DNA of 64,000 bases from Osedax fenrisi (lineage: Eukaryota > Annelida > Polychaeta > Sabellida > Siboglinidae). The stretch lies in contig OZ025243.1 in assembly GCA_964019155.1 (NCBI GenBank), positions 26,540,944 through 26,604,943 of the forward strand, read 5' to 3'. The number at the start of each line of letters is the position of its first letter. Position 1 is the first letter of the stretch. Shown in pieces: positions 1 to 9,652 of the stretch. Under the pieces are notes generated by a model. It did no database searches, was not told the origin of the DNA, and saw only the letters and a list, made by a program, of their open reading frames with translations. The position numbers were made by a program, and so were the translations under genes.

Positions 1-2
1 TA

Positions 3-617
3 ACTAATAGAAATCAATATGTACACTTTAATTCATCTATATCTTCTACCTTGCCTATAAAATATGGTGTTCCACAGGGTTCGGTGTTGGGACCTATCTT
101 ATTTTTATTGTTTATTAATGATTTATCAAATATACAAAATCCTTGTCATTTTACACTTTTTGCAGATGATACAACTATTGCATTCTCTAATAAAAATATA
201 CAAGACCTTGAAAATATTATTAATGAAACTTTAGTTTATATTCATGAATGGCTTAATAACAACAGATTGCAACTAAATATTGATAAGACTAATTTCATAT
301 TATTTCATAGGTCACGAATTAAACATAAATTAAATATAAAAATTAATGATTTAATTATAAAGCAATCATCTTATATTTTATTTTTGGGTATATTTATAGA
401 TGAAAATCTCAATTGGAAAAAACAGATTCATAATATTAAAAACAAACTTAATCGATGTATCTCTTTAATAAATAGATTAAAATCTAAATTGAATAGAGAA
501 TCCCTTATGAACATATATTACTCTTTATTCCATAGTCATTTGCATTATTGCTCAATACTCTGGGGTAATACATATTTTAGTAATATTAAATGTATTACTA
601 TATTAATATATATATAA
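3..617 (+). pseudogene. LINE reverse transcriptase fragment (catalytic part)
   Basis: The frame is open from the window edge. It contains the RT motif YGVPQGSVLGPILF, then FADDTTI carrying the catalytic aspartates, then a WL-x-N-x-L-x-L-N-x-x-K-T block (RT motif D) and HLHYCSILWG near the end of the thumb region. This order matches RTs of CR1/Jockey-type LINEs. The palm start lies outside the window. The reading frame ends only because a SINE inserted here; the same protein continues at 919. The catalytic residues are intact, so inactivation came at least partly from the SINE. Confidence 0.85.
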
Positions 618-917
618 CTGCCTGTGTGGCTCAGTGGCTAAGGCGTTCGACACACAAGCAGTAGGACACGGGTTCGACCCTCGTCCAGACCATTAATTAA
701 TTTTATAAAATGGGTCTTAAAATATTATTTAGAAGTGATCTTATATAATTGTGTATAAATAAATGATCGGCTCTTGTTAAAACCATGGATGCCTTAACAT
801 GAGAGCGGCTTCGAAGGGACATTAGAGCCATATATGGTTACAAGTGAAAACTTCATCTAAGTTCCTGGATGGGATGAAAGGACTCCACCAAATAAAAATA
901 ACAATAACAATAACAAT
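618..917 (+). mobile_element. tRNA-derived SINE, copy 1
   Basis: The 5' head (618-692) resembles a tRNA: A-box TGGCTCAGTGGC, B-box GGTTCGACCCT, closing with a GACCA end. A roughly 210-bp unrelated body follows, then a tail with GTTCCTGGATGGGATGAAAG, GGACTCCACC and (AACAAT)n. The copy lies inside LINE RT coding sequence; the shared flank ATATTA on both sides is a plausible short target-site duplication. Related copies lie at 38321, 60320 and 60787, with a tail fragment at 10775. No known SINE family is claimed. Confidence 0.85.
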
Positions 918-918
918 A

Positions 919-1259
919 TTACAAAATAGACGTCTAAGATCAATTTATTATCTACATAATAGAACTAATATTGACCATATTTATATACATAAACGTATTC
1001 TCAAATTTAATGATATTATTGATTTAAATATTTACAAATACATGTATAAATCTTGGTACAATAATAATATACATTCACAAATTAGTAAGTTATTTAATAA
1101 AAAAAAAGACAATATATTCTCTAAGGTCAACTTGTTGTTCACAATATATCACGTTGTTATGATAAATTCTGTATTGGTTATAAAGGTCCTTTGTTATGGA
1201 ATTCACTATATATTGATATAAAAACCACTAACCCTTTGAAAAAGTTTTTAAATGTTTAA
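919..1259 (+). pseudogene. LINE reverse transcriptase C-terminal remainder
   Basis: This continues the protein broken at 617: it starts LQNRRLRSIYY and later carries KGPLLWNSLY, the conserved tryptophan block near the C-terminus of CR1/L2/Jockey-like ORF2 proteins. A frameshift lies around 1140-1160, since the second motif is in a different phase from the first. It stops at about 1259, followed by A- and T-rich 3' UTR. Confidence 0.7.
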
Positions 1260-1500
1260 AAAAAAAAATTATTGGTCAGTATTAAAGTCTTATTTATTTA
1301 TTTATTTATTTTTATTCATTTTATATATTTTTTTTATCAAATGATGAAATTCAGTAATTGGAATAGTTTTATAATTAAATTATTTTTTACAATATTTATA
1401 TATTTTAACAATTGTATTATTATTTGTTTTTAAATGTATTGTTTATTATTCTTATTATTATTTGATTACATTTGTATTACGAGTTACCTACTATTATTAA

Positions 1501-1546
<46 letters not shown>

Positions 1547-2089
1547 GTTATTATTGTTATTATTTCTTGTATATATATTATTGTAATTTTATTTATAAGA
1601 TTTATTTTTCATTACTATTTATTATTTTTATTAACTGTTTATTATTATTTTATTATTTATATTATATTTTTTTATTTTTTATTTTATAAAGAGGAAGAAT
1701 TTCGTGTTTTTTGTATATTGATTGTAGCGTGCGGTGGTGTATTGTATGCCGAGTAGTAAGTTTACCGGTATGATTGTGACGGGGATCATCTCAAGGTATT
1801 AAGGACTTGGCACATCCTTACTGAAAGTTGATAGCCTTATACTATTCGTTCGTTGTTGTCGTTTTATGAACTATGTGTTGTTTTTCCCTCTTTATTTGTA
1901 CACATCTTGTTTATTGTTATTTTCATCTATTATTATAATTTTATTATTATTTATATATAATATTTATTTGTATTTTAACTATTTTAATATTTAAAATTTT
2001 ACTATATATTTATATTTTGCTTTAAATTTCCAATTTTATTTTATCTTTGTCAATTTTATTACTGTTTTTTTTTCCATTCCTTTTACTGA
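1260..2089 (+). other. LINE 3' UTR, T-rich, with (ATT)n
   Basis: No gene is seen. The stretch is dominated by T-runs and an ATT microsatellite (about 1497-1550). Its position between the RT stop and the terminal stem-loops makes it LINE 3' UTR. The open frame over the ATT tract is low complexity and is not called. Confidence 0.6.
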
Positions 2090-2162
2090 CAGGTAGATAT
2101 CTCGATAAGTTCAGTGAACTTCTATATCTACCTGGGTTCATTCTCGTTTATTACGACGAACC
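2090..2162 (+). promoter_or_regulatory. Two 3'-terminal stem-loops of the LINE
   Basis: First hairpin: AGGTAGATAT (2091-2100) pairs with ATATCTACCT (2124-2133), with inner stem AAGTTC/GAACTT. Second: GGTTC (2135-2139) pairs with GAACC (2158-2162), with inner TCGT/ACGA. They sit just before the (ATT)n tail. In L2/UnaL2-type LINEs a 3' stem-loop is what the element's RT recognises to begin target-primed reverse transcription; that role is inferred here. Confidence 0.6.
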
Positions 2163-2187
2163 AATCTGATTATTATTATTATTATTA

Positions 2188-2960
2188 AAAATGTAAACCT
2201 TAAATCAATTACTGTATCTCTTATTAAAACTCTAGTTAATTCCCTTGTCCTCTCACGCATAGATTACTGTTCCTTGATCCTTATCAATCTTCCATTATTT
2301 TCTATCTCTCCCCTAAATCGAGGTAATCGTTCATCAATCCGTATAACATATAACCTACGTATTCGAGATAATACCTCTACTTCCTCATACCAACACTTAC
2401 CTCCATGGTTCCCATTTAACGCTCTGCTTATCGCATAATATCTATTGTTCATTCCTCAATATACTCTTCGAATTGCCCCTACTATATTTCTGCTTCTCTA
2501 GTTCAAAAATCTTCCCTTCCATCTCTTAGAAACCATGCATATCATCTTCTATCTATAGATATGGTATACCCCTATATAGGGTATACCCCTATTATATATA
2601 CCCCTATTATCCATCCCTCAAAAATGAATACTCGTGCACTGAGTTATATTGGTCAAAAACTGTGGAATTCACTATCACCCTATATTAGATCTATAAAATC
2701 GCATACAATTTTATGAATGTTAACATTCATGAAATATATTCAACAATTTATTTCAGGTGGCAACCTGTAATACTAATATTTTTTGTCATTATTATTTTAT
2801 TTATTAATATCCGTACGGTTTATTCTATTTAATTTAATTATTATTAATGATATTTATTGTTTTCCCTAATCTATTATTTGTATTCTATATATACATTTTT
2901 GAGAAATAATTTATGATTTATTGAAGTGTTTAAATACACTTTCAATCAATCAATCAATAA
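2188..2960 (+). pseudogene. Second CR1-like LINE, 3' end
   Basis: A plus-strand translation gives LVNSLVLSRIDYCSLIL (the end-of-RT block) and, near 2640-2700, ALSYIGQKLWNSLSPYIRS, the tryptophan block of CR1/Jockey-like LINE proteins, then a stop. The frame is broken between them. A short 3' UTR ends in (TCAA)n at about 2942-2958, a tandem tail like that of CR1-type LINEs. It is severely 5'-truncated and differs from the LINE to its left. Confidence 0.7.
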
Positions 2961-2965
2961 ATTTA

Positions 2966-3225
2966 AAAAGAGTTATTATTCAAATATTTAAAAATTAAAA
3001 CCAGAATATTACATTTGAGTAAATAACAATTATATGATTGAATATTTTGATAATCAAAATACTTATTCATATTTACCATTACAGTACTAATATGTTATGT
3101 ATATATAATGTGTTGATATATCTTATAGTTACTGAGATACGAGAGCCTCTCATCGAGAGGAGGTCGGTATTATAATAGTTATTATACATCCAATAGGATG
3201 GGGTCGGCAATAGGGGACTTCCCCC
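2966..3225 (-). mobile_element. Partial TA-flanked MITE (GGGGAAAGTCCCC family)
   Basis: The sequence matches one end of the elements at 30450 and 33018: the shared internal block around TTACTGAGATACGAGAG, then GGTCGGTATTAT, then a degraded terminus GGGGTCGGCAATAGGGGACTT. Only about 260 bp remains. It is oriented like the right end of the 33018 copy. Confidence 0.65.
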
Positions 3226-3226
3226 T

Positions 3227-4550
3227 ATATGAATACATATGAATGTTATAAGGATTATATATATATATATATATATATATGTATAATATTAATCTATATA
3301 TATATTCGTCTAAACATACTTTAATTAGGTGGTGCGCGGCGGGCTCGTACGCCGAGGCCGCAGGCCGAGCCGTCCCCACCTCGACGTTAACGGATAGGAA
3401 AATAATTTTTTTAAATTGAGGTGTGATTTTTTTTCAAAATTTTTCAAAATCTCTTTCCCATAAAAGTCTTTTTCCGTCAAAAATCTCAACAAAGTGTATA
3501 CTTGAATTCAAATAATGCTCGATTTGAAATTTTTTTTGCCAATGTATACATATGAGGTTAGCTACCCGAAATATATTTAGGAATACTTAGTATGCGCACA
3601 CTCATTTTCATATACGGGCAATATTTCTGGTAGTATTTTTGGTTTTTATCGTTAAAATTTAATATTTAATATTTTGTATAAATTCAAATAATTAAAATTC
3701 GACGTAAGGAAATCGTAAGGAAAACGTCGGGAGATAAAGTGGGGCAGCGGGGGTAACATGAATGATTTACGTTTTTGAATATGTATTCACGCGATACCAA
3801 TAATCGTTAAATAGTGTCATTTTTTGATCGATTTACGTAATCGAAAAATTTAAATTCTACGCAAATTTTTAATAACAAACAATATCGTGGAGAATTTTAT
3901 CGTAAATAATTTCGTAAAAATGAGTTTCTTTAATTTCGAATACATTACGTAGATTTACGAAATGGTACTTCCGGTTTGAATATCGAAATAACAATTGGTA
4001 AATCGGAATTTATTTACCCATATTATTGAGAAAAAGTTCACGATCGAGTAAAATCGAGTTAATATTTTTTACGTTAGGAGTTTATATTTATTATTTCCTA
4101 TCTACGACATGTAAACATAATTTATTAAACATAGGTGATGTAAAAAATCAAAATCTACAATAATAATTCGATTTCAATAATTTTAACTTTATTAAATAGT
4201 TAATTAAAATAGAATATACTTTGATAAATTGTGACTTCTTATGTTTAATATTCTTCGAGCTACGGCCGAAAAAGTGAAAAATACATGATTTCAGAATAGT
4301 CTATTTGACCGACTTCCGGTAAATTTGTCGTATAAATTATGAATTCATCAGATTAGGAGTACGAAAATACATGTAATAAAATCAGAAAAATCATGAAAAT
4401 ATGAATATTAGGGTTTCCATCTCTGTTTTAATATTTCGCCAAATATCATCATATATATGTATAGGTCAAAGAAAAAAATATAGATTTATAAAAAATATTT
4501 TTTCTAAAATATATTCTATAATTATATATGCATTAAATACCGAGTGAGTC

Positions 4551-4583
<33 letters not shown>

Positions 4584-4600
4584 ATATTTTTAGTAATATT
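3227..4600. other. No gene; AT-rich with a GC island
   Basis: No supportable gene. A GC-rich patch (about 3329-3386) interrupts AT-rich sequence. From about 3650 to 4330 the sequence is noticeably rich in TTACG/CGTAA words, perhaps an old unidentified repeat. (TA)n tracts lie near 3258-3280 and 4560-4580. Confidence 0.4.
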
Positions 4601-5212
4601 TATTGTCACTTTTGTGTTTAGGTTTGGGTTTTAATATCGGTAGATTTTTTTTAGCTGCATTACTTCCCGTGTGAGCCTATAAATCATATTCATTTATATT
4701 GTTATTTTCACAGTTGTGGTTAGGTTGGGTTAAGTTTTAATTTGTGTAGGTTTTTTTAGCTGAATTACTTCCCGAGTGAGCCTATACAAGGATATTTGCA
4801 CAATTGTGGTTAGGTTGGGTTAAGTTTTAATTTGTGTATGTTTTTTTAGCTGCATTACTTCCAGAGTGAGCCTATAAAATCATATTCATTTATATTGTTA
4901 TTTTCACAGTTGTAGTTAGGTTGGGTTAAGTTTTAATTTGTATAGGTTTTTTTTAGCTGCATTACTTCCCGAGTGAGCCTATACAAGGATATTTGCACAG
5001 TTGTGGTTAGGTTGGGTTAAGTTTTAATTTGTGTAAGTTTTTTTTAGCTGCATTACTTCACGAGTTAACCTATAAAAGCATATTCATTTATATAGTTATT
5101 TTCACAGTTGTAGTTAGGTTGGGTTACGTTTTAATATTGATAGGTTTTTTTTAGCTCCATTACTTCCCGAGTGAGCCTATAAGTATATTTATTTATATTG
5201 TTATTTTCATGA
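4600..5212 (+). repeat. Alternating two-type minisatellite
   Basis: About six head-to-tail units share a core (GGTTAGGTTGGGTTAAGTTT, then a T-run, AGCTGCATTACTTCC and GAGTGAGCCTATA). Two spacer types follow the core: a longer one (CATATTCATTTATATTG...) and a shorter one (CAAGGATATTTGCACA...). They mostly alternate as A-B-A-B-A-A, giving a higher-order dimer. I see no coding potential. Confidence 0.8.
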
Positions 5213-5271
5213 AATGCCTACAACGTGTAAACGCATATGTTCACGTTTATTCGAACGTACTCGACCAATAA

Positions 5272-5439
5272 GTGCCGGAATACAAACTACGAATCGTCGA
5301 TAAGGCAGTACCAGCTGGAGAGCATCGTGGTCGATTCAATGCACCACTTGACGCGGATGAAATTGCCGTTATATTTGACACGGACAAAGTTAAGTTTCGT
5401 GACTTAATACTCAACTTAAAATGCAAAGTTTTGTTTTAA
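5272..5439 (+). pseudogene. Helitron Rep-helicase fragment
   Basis: The short translated stretch contains EHRGRFNAPLDADEIAVIF followed by RDLILN. The pattern R-x-Y/F-N-x-P-x(3)-E-V/I-A followed by a ...RD-I/L-x-L segment is characteristic of the protein encoded by animal Helitrons, between the Rep and helicase regions. Only about 55 codons remain, with a stop just upstream and another at 5437-5439. A Helitron-like 3' terminus lies 180 bp downstream, so this is probably an internally deleted copy. Confidence 0.6.
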
Positions 5440-5584
5440 TGAATACATTATGAAATTATCATTGTTTTTTTTCATTAAAATAAAAAAAAGATAAATAACG
5501 GGCCACTGACTGCTAGAAAACATTATATAAAAATCTAAAAAAGACCCAATGGTCTCAACTAACCCATTACACCCACACCTAAAA

Positions 5585-5621
5585 TTGTCTCATACACGGG
5601 CAACGCCGGCCACCCACCCTA

Positions 5622-5623
<2 letters not shown>
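5585..5623 (+). mobile_element. Possible Helitron 3' terminus
   Basis: A GC-rich patch (ACGGGCAACGCCGGCC) is followed by CTAGT at 5619-5623, matching the CTRRT end and nearby small hairpin of Helitrons. The next base is A rather than the usual T, and a (TA)n tract starts there, so the insertion site cannot be verified. Confidence 0.45.

Positions 5624-5714
<91 letters not shown>
5624..5714. repeat. (TA)n microsatellite, about 90 bp
   Basis: An almost uninterrupted TA dinucleotide tract directly adjoins the Helitron-like end. Comparable tracts lie at about 6117-6159, 7384-7428, 9050-9082, 9610-9649, 11529-11580, 26056-26110, 28120-28183, 28826-28895, 29758-29834, 32927-32972, 37180-37222, 39303-39346, 40501-40568, 41488-41547, 42127-42171, 49446-49494, 56427-56473, 61923-61962 and 63631-63669. 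Open frames through them (IYIYIY) are artefacts. Confidence 0.95.
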
Positions 5715-5719
<5 letters not shown>

Positions 5720-6113
5720 ATAATAGTTTATTTATACTTAAATAATAGTAACAACAATTCCATAAAGTGTAATCAAATAATGTTAATAAAACAAATTATA
5801 ATAAAATATATTTCTTCAGTCTTTTGCGGAATATTGAAATATACTGATCACTTCTTAACGACTCCGAGCCCCTTAAAGTTTCATGTGATAGTGCATCGAG
5901 TAGCAAATTCTTTTCCGTGGTATTAGCGTTGATAAATAGGAATATACTCAGGAAATAATTACTTTTTCAATGGATATATTAATCTGTAATTAATCCTGAT
6001 AGATACCTCTAACCATTTTATTTTTTTAAATAATAACTAGTCGAAATCTATTATAATATGGGATATTAAATATAATTTGTATATATCTATGAATAACTCG
6101 TTTAATGTTTTTT

Positions 6114-6162
<49 letters not shown>

Positions 6163-6429
6163 GCTCTAATTAAGATAATATTCCCATAATATAATCTCGA
6201 TATAACCAAACTTTCGATGAGTCGAATAGTTGATTTTATTGATAAATATTTACGAATGATATTTATATTATGTAAATGATAATTAGATTATTTACACATA
6301 TGATACATGATCTGACTGCGATGAAACATGAAACAAATATTCTAAGGATTTAATTTTAGATGTAGGAGTATAGTATACTCAGTATACTCATTATAATGAA
6401 AAGATTATAAAATATAATATCAGGAAAAA
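5715..6429. other. No gene; AT-rich spacer
   Basis: I see only AT-rich sequence and a (TA)n tract at about 6117-6159. No gene, RNA or clear repeat boundary can be supported. Confidence 0.5.
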
Positions 6430-6892
6430 CAAAATTAGAAAGATAAATATTTAAGAGCTTAGTTTTACTAATATTTATAAGTACATTATTATTTAAGAGA
6501 TATCTACGAATAGTATTCGCACATAACATTAATTTATTACGATTCAGCGTAATTTGAATGTCATCCGTATATATATATGATATTTCACATTTGGTGTTTT
6601 TCTATTATGTATTTCAAAGAGAAAAATTGTAAAACTTAGACGACCTAAGTGGATCCCTGTTGAACTCCGTATAATGAAATATGCTCACCTAAAATAAAAC
6701 TATAAATGATTCATATATGCATATAGATTCATGGATATTAACCGAATAGGTTCTATCTTTGATAAGTTGAATTAATATCTGTAAGGAATCTCTTGTAATG
6801 CCTATTTGTGTTAGTCTATTGATAAATATATCATGAGAAATACTATCAAAAGCTGATGAAAGATCAAGTTGTAATAATTGAATAACATATAA
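6430..6892 (-). pseudogene. LINE reverse transcriptase fragment (minus strand)
   Basis: Reading leftwards on the minus strand: LLQLDLSSAFDSISHDIF (RT motif A, catalytic D), a degraded YGVQQGS (motif B), IYTDDIQITL (catalytic DD box with one substitution) and NNVLINISKTKLLNI (motif D). The phase changes several times. It is an old, 5'- and 3'-truncated CR1/Jockey-type LINE piece, distinct from the one at the left edge. Confidence 0.7.
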
Positions 6893-6959
6893 ATTTATAT
6901 GCATATTAATATGCATATATAACATGTAATATGTATATATTACATATAATTATTACATG

Positions 6960-6994
<35 letters not shown>

Positions 6995-7379
6995 GTATAC
7001 ATTATAAAAATAGTACAATTTATCAGTATACTGATATGTAATTTTGCTAAATAAGAAAATGTTTATTTACGAAGAAAAATTCAATATAAACTTATAGGAA
7101 TGATTTTATTTTAATATAGTATATCTATAAAATTATAGTAATTTTAATGCATATCATAGTGACTATAGTAACATTATATATAACATTTTATTTTTTACAT
7201 ATCGGGTTATTTTCAGAATCTATATATATATATATATATATATATAGATAAATATATATAAATATATATATGTAGGAAAATGAGTTAACACATGGAGTTT
7301 GTTAATATGTTTTGATATAATATGATATTAAAACATTTTTTACCGTAATAATAATGAAAACCAATAATAGGCTACACAC

Positions 7380-7433
<54 letters not shown>

Positions 7434-7486
7434 ATAATCTATGTATATCATTAATAATAAACGATATATTTTGTAGTATTTGTTTA

Positions 7487-8770
7487 TTAATTCGATGTGG
7501 GTTTCTTATCGCGGGGTCTGATCGAAGCATATATATCATCATTGTTAGGTTCGCTCGGGCTCAACGTCGGCTTAGCAACCGTATCGTCCATACCGATCCT
7601 CTTACCGTCTTTGTCGAAATCTATAGTCATGTATATATCGTCGTCTCCAATGGTTCCCGTAGCACCTTTATCTACTCCCGTGTCCCCGAATTTCCTAACG
7701 GAGTAAGGACCTTCATCGTCGTCGGATGATATCGTGCGAGGTTCCGGTTTAATATCGCCCTCGGTTTCACCTTTAGTTTCATCTTTAATTTCATCCGATT
7801 GCTTATCTTTACCTCTAAATCCGGGCAATGTTGGTACCTTTGCTTTAGCTTTCGCCAGCATCTTACTTATAAAGTTACCCCCTTTATCTTTTGTCTCTTC
7901 CGGTACGTCTTCTTTCGCGGTTTCCATAGCATCTTTATCCTCATCGTTGTCGGATGTTTTCTCTTCAGGTTCCGGCTTAATAACGCCCTCGGGTTGAATT
8001 TTAGTTTCATCTTTAATTTCATCCGTATACTTATCTTTACCTCTAAATCCGGGCAATTTTGGTAACTTTGCCATAATCTTACGTATAAAGTTACCCCCTT
8101 TATCTGTGGTCTCTTCCGGTACGTCTTCTTTCGCGGTTTCCATAGCATCTTTATCCTCATCGTTGTCGGGTGTTTTCTCTTCAGGTTCCGGCTTAATAAC
8201 GCCCTCGGGTTGAATTTTAGTTTCATCTTTAATTTCATCCGTATACTTATCTTTACCTCTAAATCCGGGCAATTTTGGTAACTTTGCCATAATCTTACGT
8301 ATAAAGTTACCCCCTTTATCTGTGGTCTCTTCCGGTACGTCTTCTTTCGCGGTTTCCATAGCATCTTTATCCTCATCGTTGTCGGGTGTTTTCTCTTCAG
8401 GTTCCGGCTTAATAACGCCCTCGGGTTGAATTTTAGTTTCATCTTTAATTTCATCCGTATACTTATCTTTACCTCTAAATCCGGGCAATTTTGGTAACTT
8501 TGCCATAATCTTACGTATAAAGTTACCCCCTTTATCTGTGGTCTCTTCCGGTAAAGGTTCGCCTTCTTTCGCGGTGTACGTGGGCGCCGCTTTTTCCCAA
8601 TCGGTTTTCTCGGTGCCGGGTTGTTCGCCGTCGTTACCCGACGAGGCTGCGTTGCTATGGGGATGACCGGTGTTCAGTTGCATGGACGCCGTTCTGACGA
8701 AGAAATACGACAGTACGACTATGCAGGCGGCGAACACGAACAGCCCGATGAAGCGCAGCGTTTTGTACAT
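7487..8770 (-). CDS. Membrane-anchored acidic protein with four 72-residue tandem repeats
   Basis: A 427-residue single-exon frame; I recognise no family. Residues 7-25 form one strong hydrophobic segment after a basic N-terminus (K4, R6), so it is a signal anchor or signal peptide. From residue 74 four tandem repeats follow (about 74-145, 146-217, 218-289, 290-361), each containing GGNFIRKIMAKLPKLPGF and then an E/D/K-rich stretch; the first three are nearly identical in DNA (216-bp period, 7705-8551) and the fourth is diverged with four extra residues. The C-tail carries DDIYMTI (Y380) and DDIYASI (Y414), resembling the two halves of an ITAM but spaced unusually far apart. GC content and codon use differ sharply from the surroundings. 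Poly(A) signal AATAAA (minus, 7488-7483) overlaps the stop. A host gene is most likely, though a domesticated or transferred gene is possible. Confidence 0.75.
   Translation of the reverse strand: MYKTLRFIGLFVFAACIVVLSYFFVRTASMQLNTGHPHSNAASSGNDGEQPGTEKTDWEKAAPTYTAKEGEPLPEETTDKGGNFIRKIMAKLPKLPGFRGKDKYTDEIKDETKIQPEGVIKPEPEEKTPDNDEDKDAMETAKEDVPEETTDKGGNFIRKIMAKLPKLPGFRGKDKYTDEIKDETKIQPEGVIKPEPEEKTPDNDEDKDAMETAKEDVPEETTDKGGNFIRKIMAKLPKLPGFRGKDKYTDEIKDETKIQPEGVIKPEPEEKTSDNDEDKDAMETAKEDVPEETKDKGGNFISKMLAKAKAKVPTLPGFRGKDKQSDEIKDETKGETEGDIKPEPRTISSDDDEGPYSVRKFGDTGVDKGATGTIGDDDIYMTIDFDKDGKRIGMDDTVAKPTLSPSEPNNDDIYASIRPRDKKPTSN
7705..8551 (-). repeat. 216-bp coding tandem repeat, four units
   Basis: The same decamer (TTATCTTTAC, plus strand) recurs at 8031, 8247 and 8463, giving an exact 216-bp period; the fourth unit starts its copy at 7803, 228 bp away because of a 12-bp insertion. 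Period and insertion are multiples of three, so the frame is kept. Near identity of three units implies recent unequal exchange or conversion. Confidence 0.9.
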
Positions 8771-8990
8771 TCTATACTAGCGGTCCGTAGGTCCGTCCTT
8801 TCCTGAGCACGGTGGCGACGTCTAGAGAGTGGTTTCGGCTCGAGAGTAGAGCGGTTGACCTCTTTACGACCTCTTGACGAGCTTTTACTATACGATCTTT
8901 AGATTAGTTAGGTTAATTTCGCCGGGTTTGCGCGTTACTTGTTTTGCTTGTGTTTGGCGTGATTAGTTTCTGTATAAATGTTATGAACTT
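8771..8990 (-). promoter_or_regulatory. GC-richer upstream region of the repeat-protein gene
   Basis: About 200 bp directly upstream of the start codon is much richer in G+C than the neighbouring DNA and holds no open frame. This is the likely 5' UTR and promoter. I cannot identify a TATA box or initiator with confidence. Confidence 0.35.
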
Positions 8991-9039
8991 GAATTAATAT
9001 CAATTACATTAATTACATTATATATATATATATCCCATG

Positions 9040-9088
<49 letters not shown>

Positions 9089-9154
9089 CTAAATAATACT
9101 TTCCTACTAGAAAATATACATATTACAATTATAATAAATACTTTAATTTACATA

Positions 9155-9238
9155 GCTATGGTACGTCGGTACAACAAACGCAACAACCCAACGTACCACC
9201 GTACCACAGTATCGCATGGAACACAATGGAAATATGGC

Positions 9239-9280
<42 letters not shown>

Positions 9281-9502
9281 CCACTTTCTTTACATCGATG
9301 AATGAATATAGATGATACGAGGGTAAGTTGGTATGTCTGCGAAAACGCATCCATAATATATTAATATATAATATATATATATATATATAATATATATATT
9401 AACAAATGTTAATAATATGTTTTCGCAGACATACCAACATACCAACGCCCCAACGTACTGACGTACCATCTATATTCATTCATCGATGTAAAGAAAGTGG
9501 AT
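9155..9502. mobile_element. Inverted-repeat element(s) with ATGGTACGTC ends
   Basis: ATGGTACGTCGGTAC near 9157 is matched in reverse complement by GTACTGACGTACCAT near 9460 (one mismatch). Inside, a second, longer palindrome has arms at about 9281-9348 and 9418-9502: CCACTTTCTTTACATCGATG and TGGTATGTCTGCGAAAAC recur inverted around a TA-rich centre. It looks like MITEs inserted beside or into each other; the exact borders are unclear. Confidence 0.5.
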
Positions 9503-9607
9503 TGCAATTGACGCACGAAATGCATGTAGGTCTACAAGATAGATACGTGAATGGCACTTTCATCGATAAATTAACAAAATGGTATCAGTGATTTTGATTA
9601 GATATTA

Positions 9608-9652
<45 letters not shown>

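Larger units (their letters stand above)
1..2187 (+). mobile_element. CR1/L2-like LINE, 3' half, interrupted by a SINE
   Basis: A non-LTR retrotransposon enters from the left edge. Its RT coding region reads to 617, is broken by a SINE (618-917), resumes at 919 and stops near 1259. A long T-rich 3' UTR follows, ending in two stem-loops (2090-2162) and a short (ATT)n tail at about 2167-2187. Terminal stem-loops plus a short tandem tail, rather than poly(A), are typical of CR1/L2-type LINEs; the clade is inferred from this and from the RT C-terminus (LWNSL motif). The element is not functional. Confidence 0.75.

Noticed and set aside
1472..1756. 94-codon open frame over (ATT)n
   Set aside because: It is poly-isoleucine from a trinucleotide tract in a LINE 3' UTR.
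3182..3379. Minus-strand frame through the GC-rich island
   Set aside because: The frame spans a (TA)n tract and MITE remnant; only about 20 codons are protein-like and no splice signals support it.
7867..8454. 195-codon repeat frame on the minus strand
   Set aside because: It is an alternative phase of the 216-bp repeats; the 427-residue frame has the membrane anchor, start context and full coverage.
8621..8806. Plus-strand frame antisense to the repeat-protein N-terminus
   Set aside because: Shadow of the GC-richer coding strand; no independent support.
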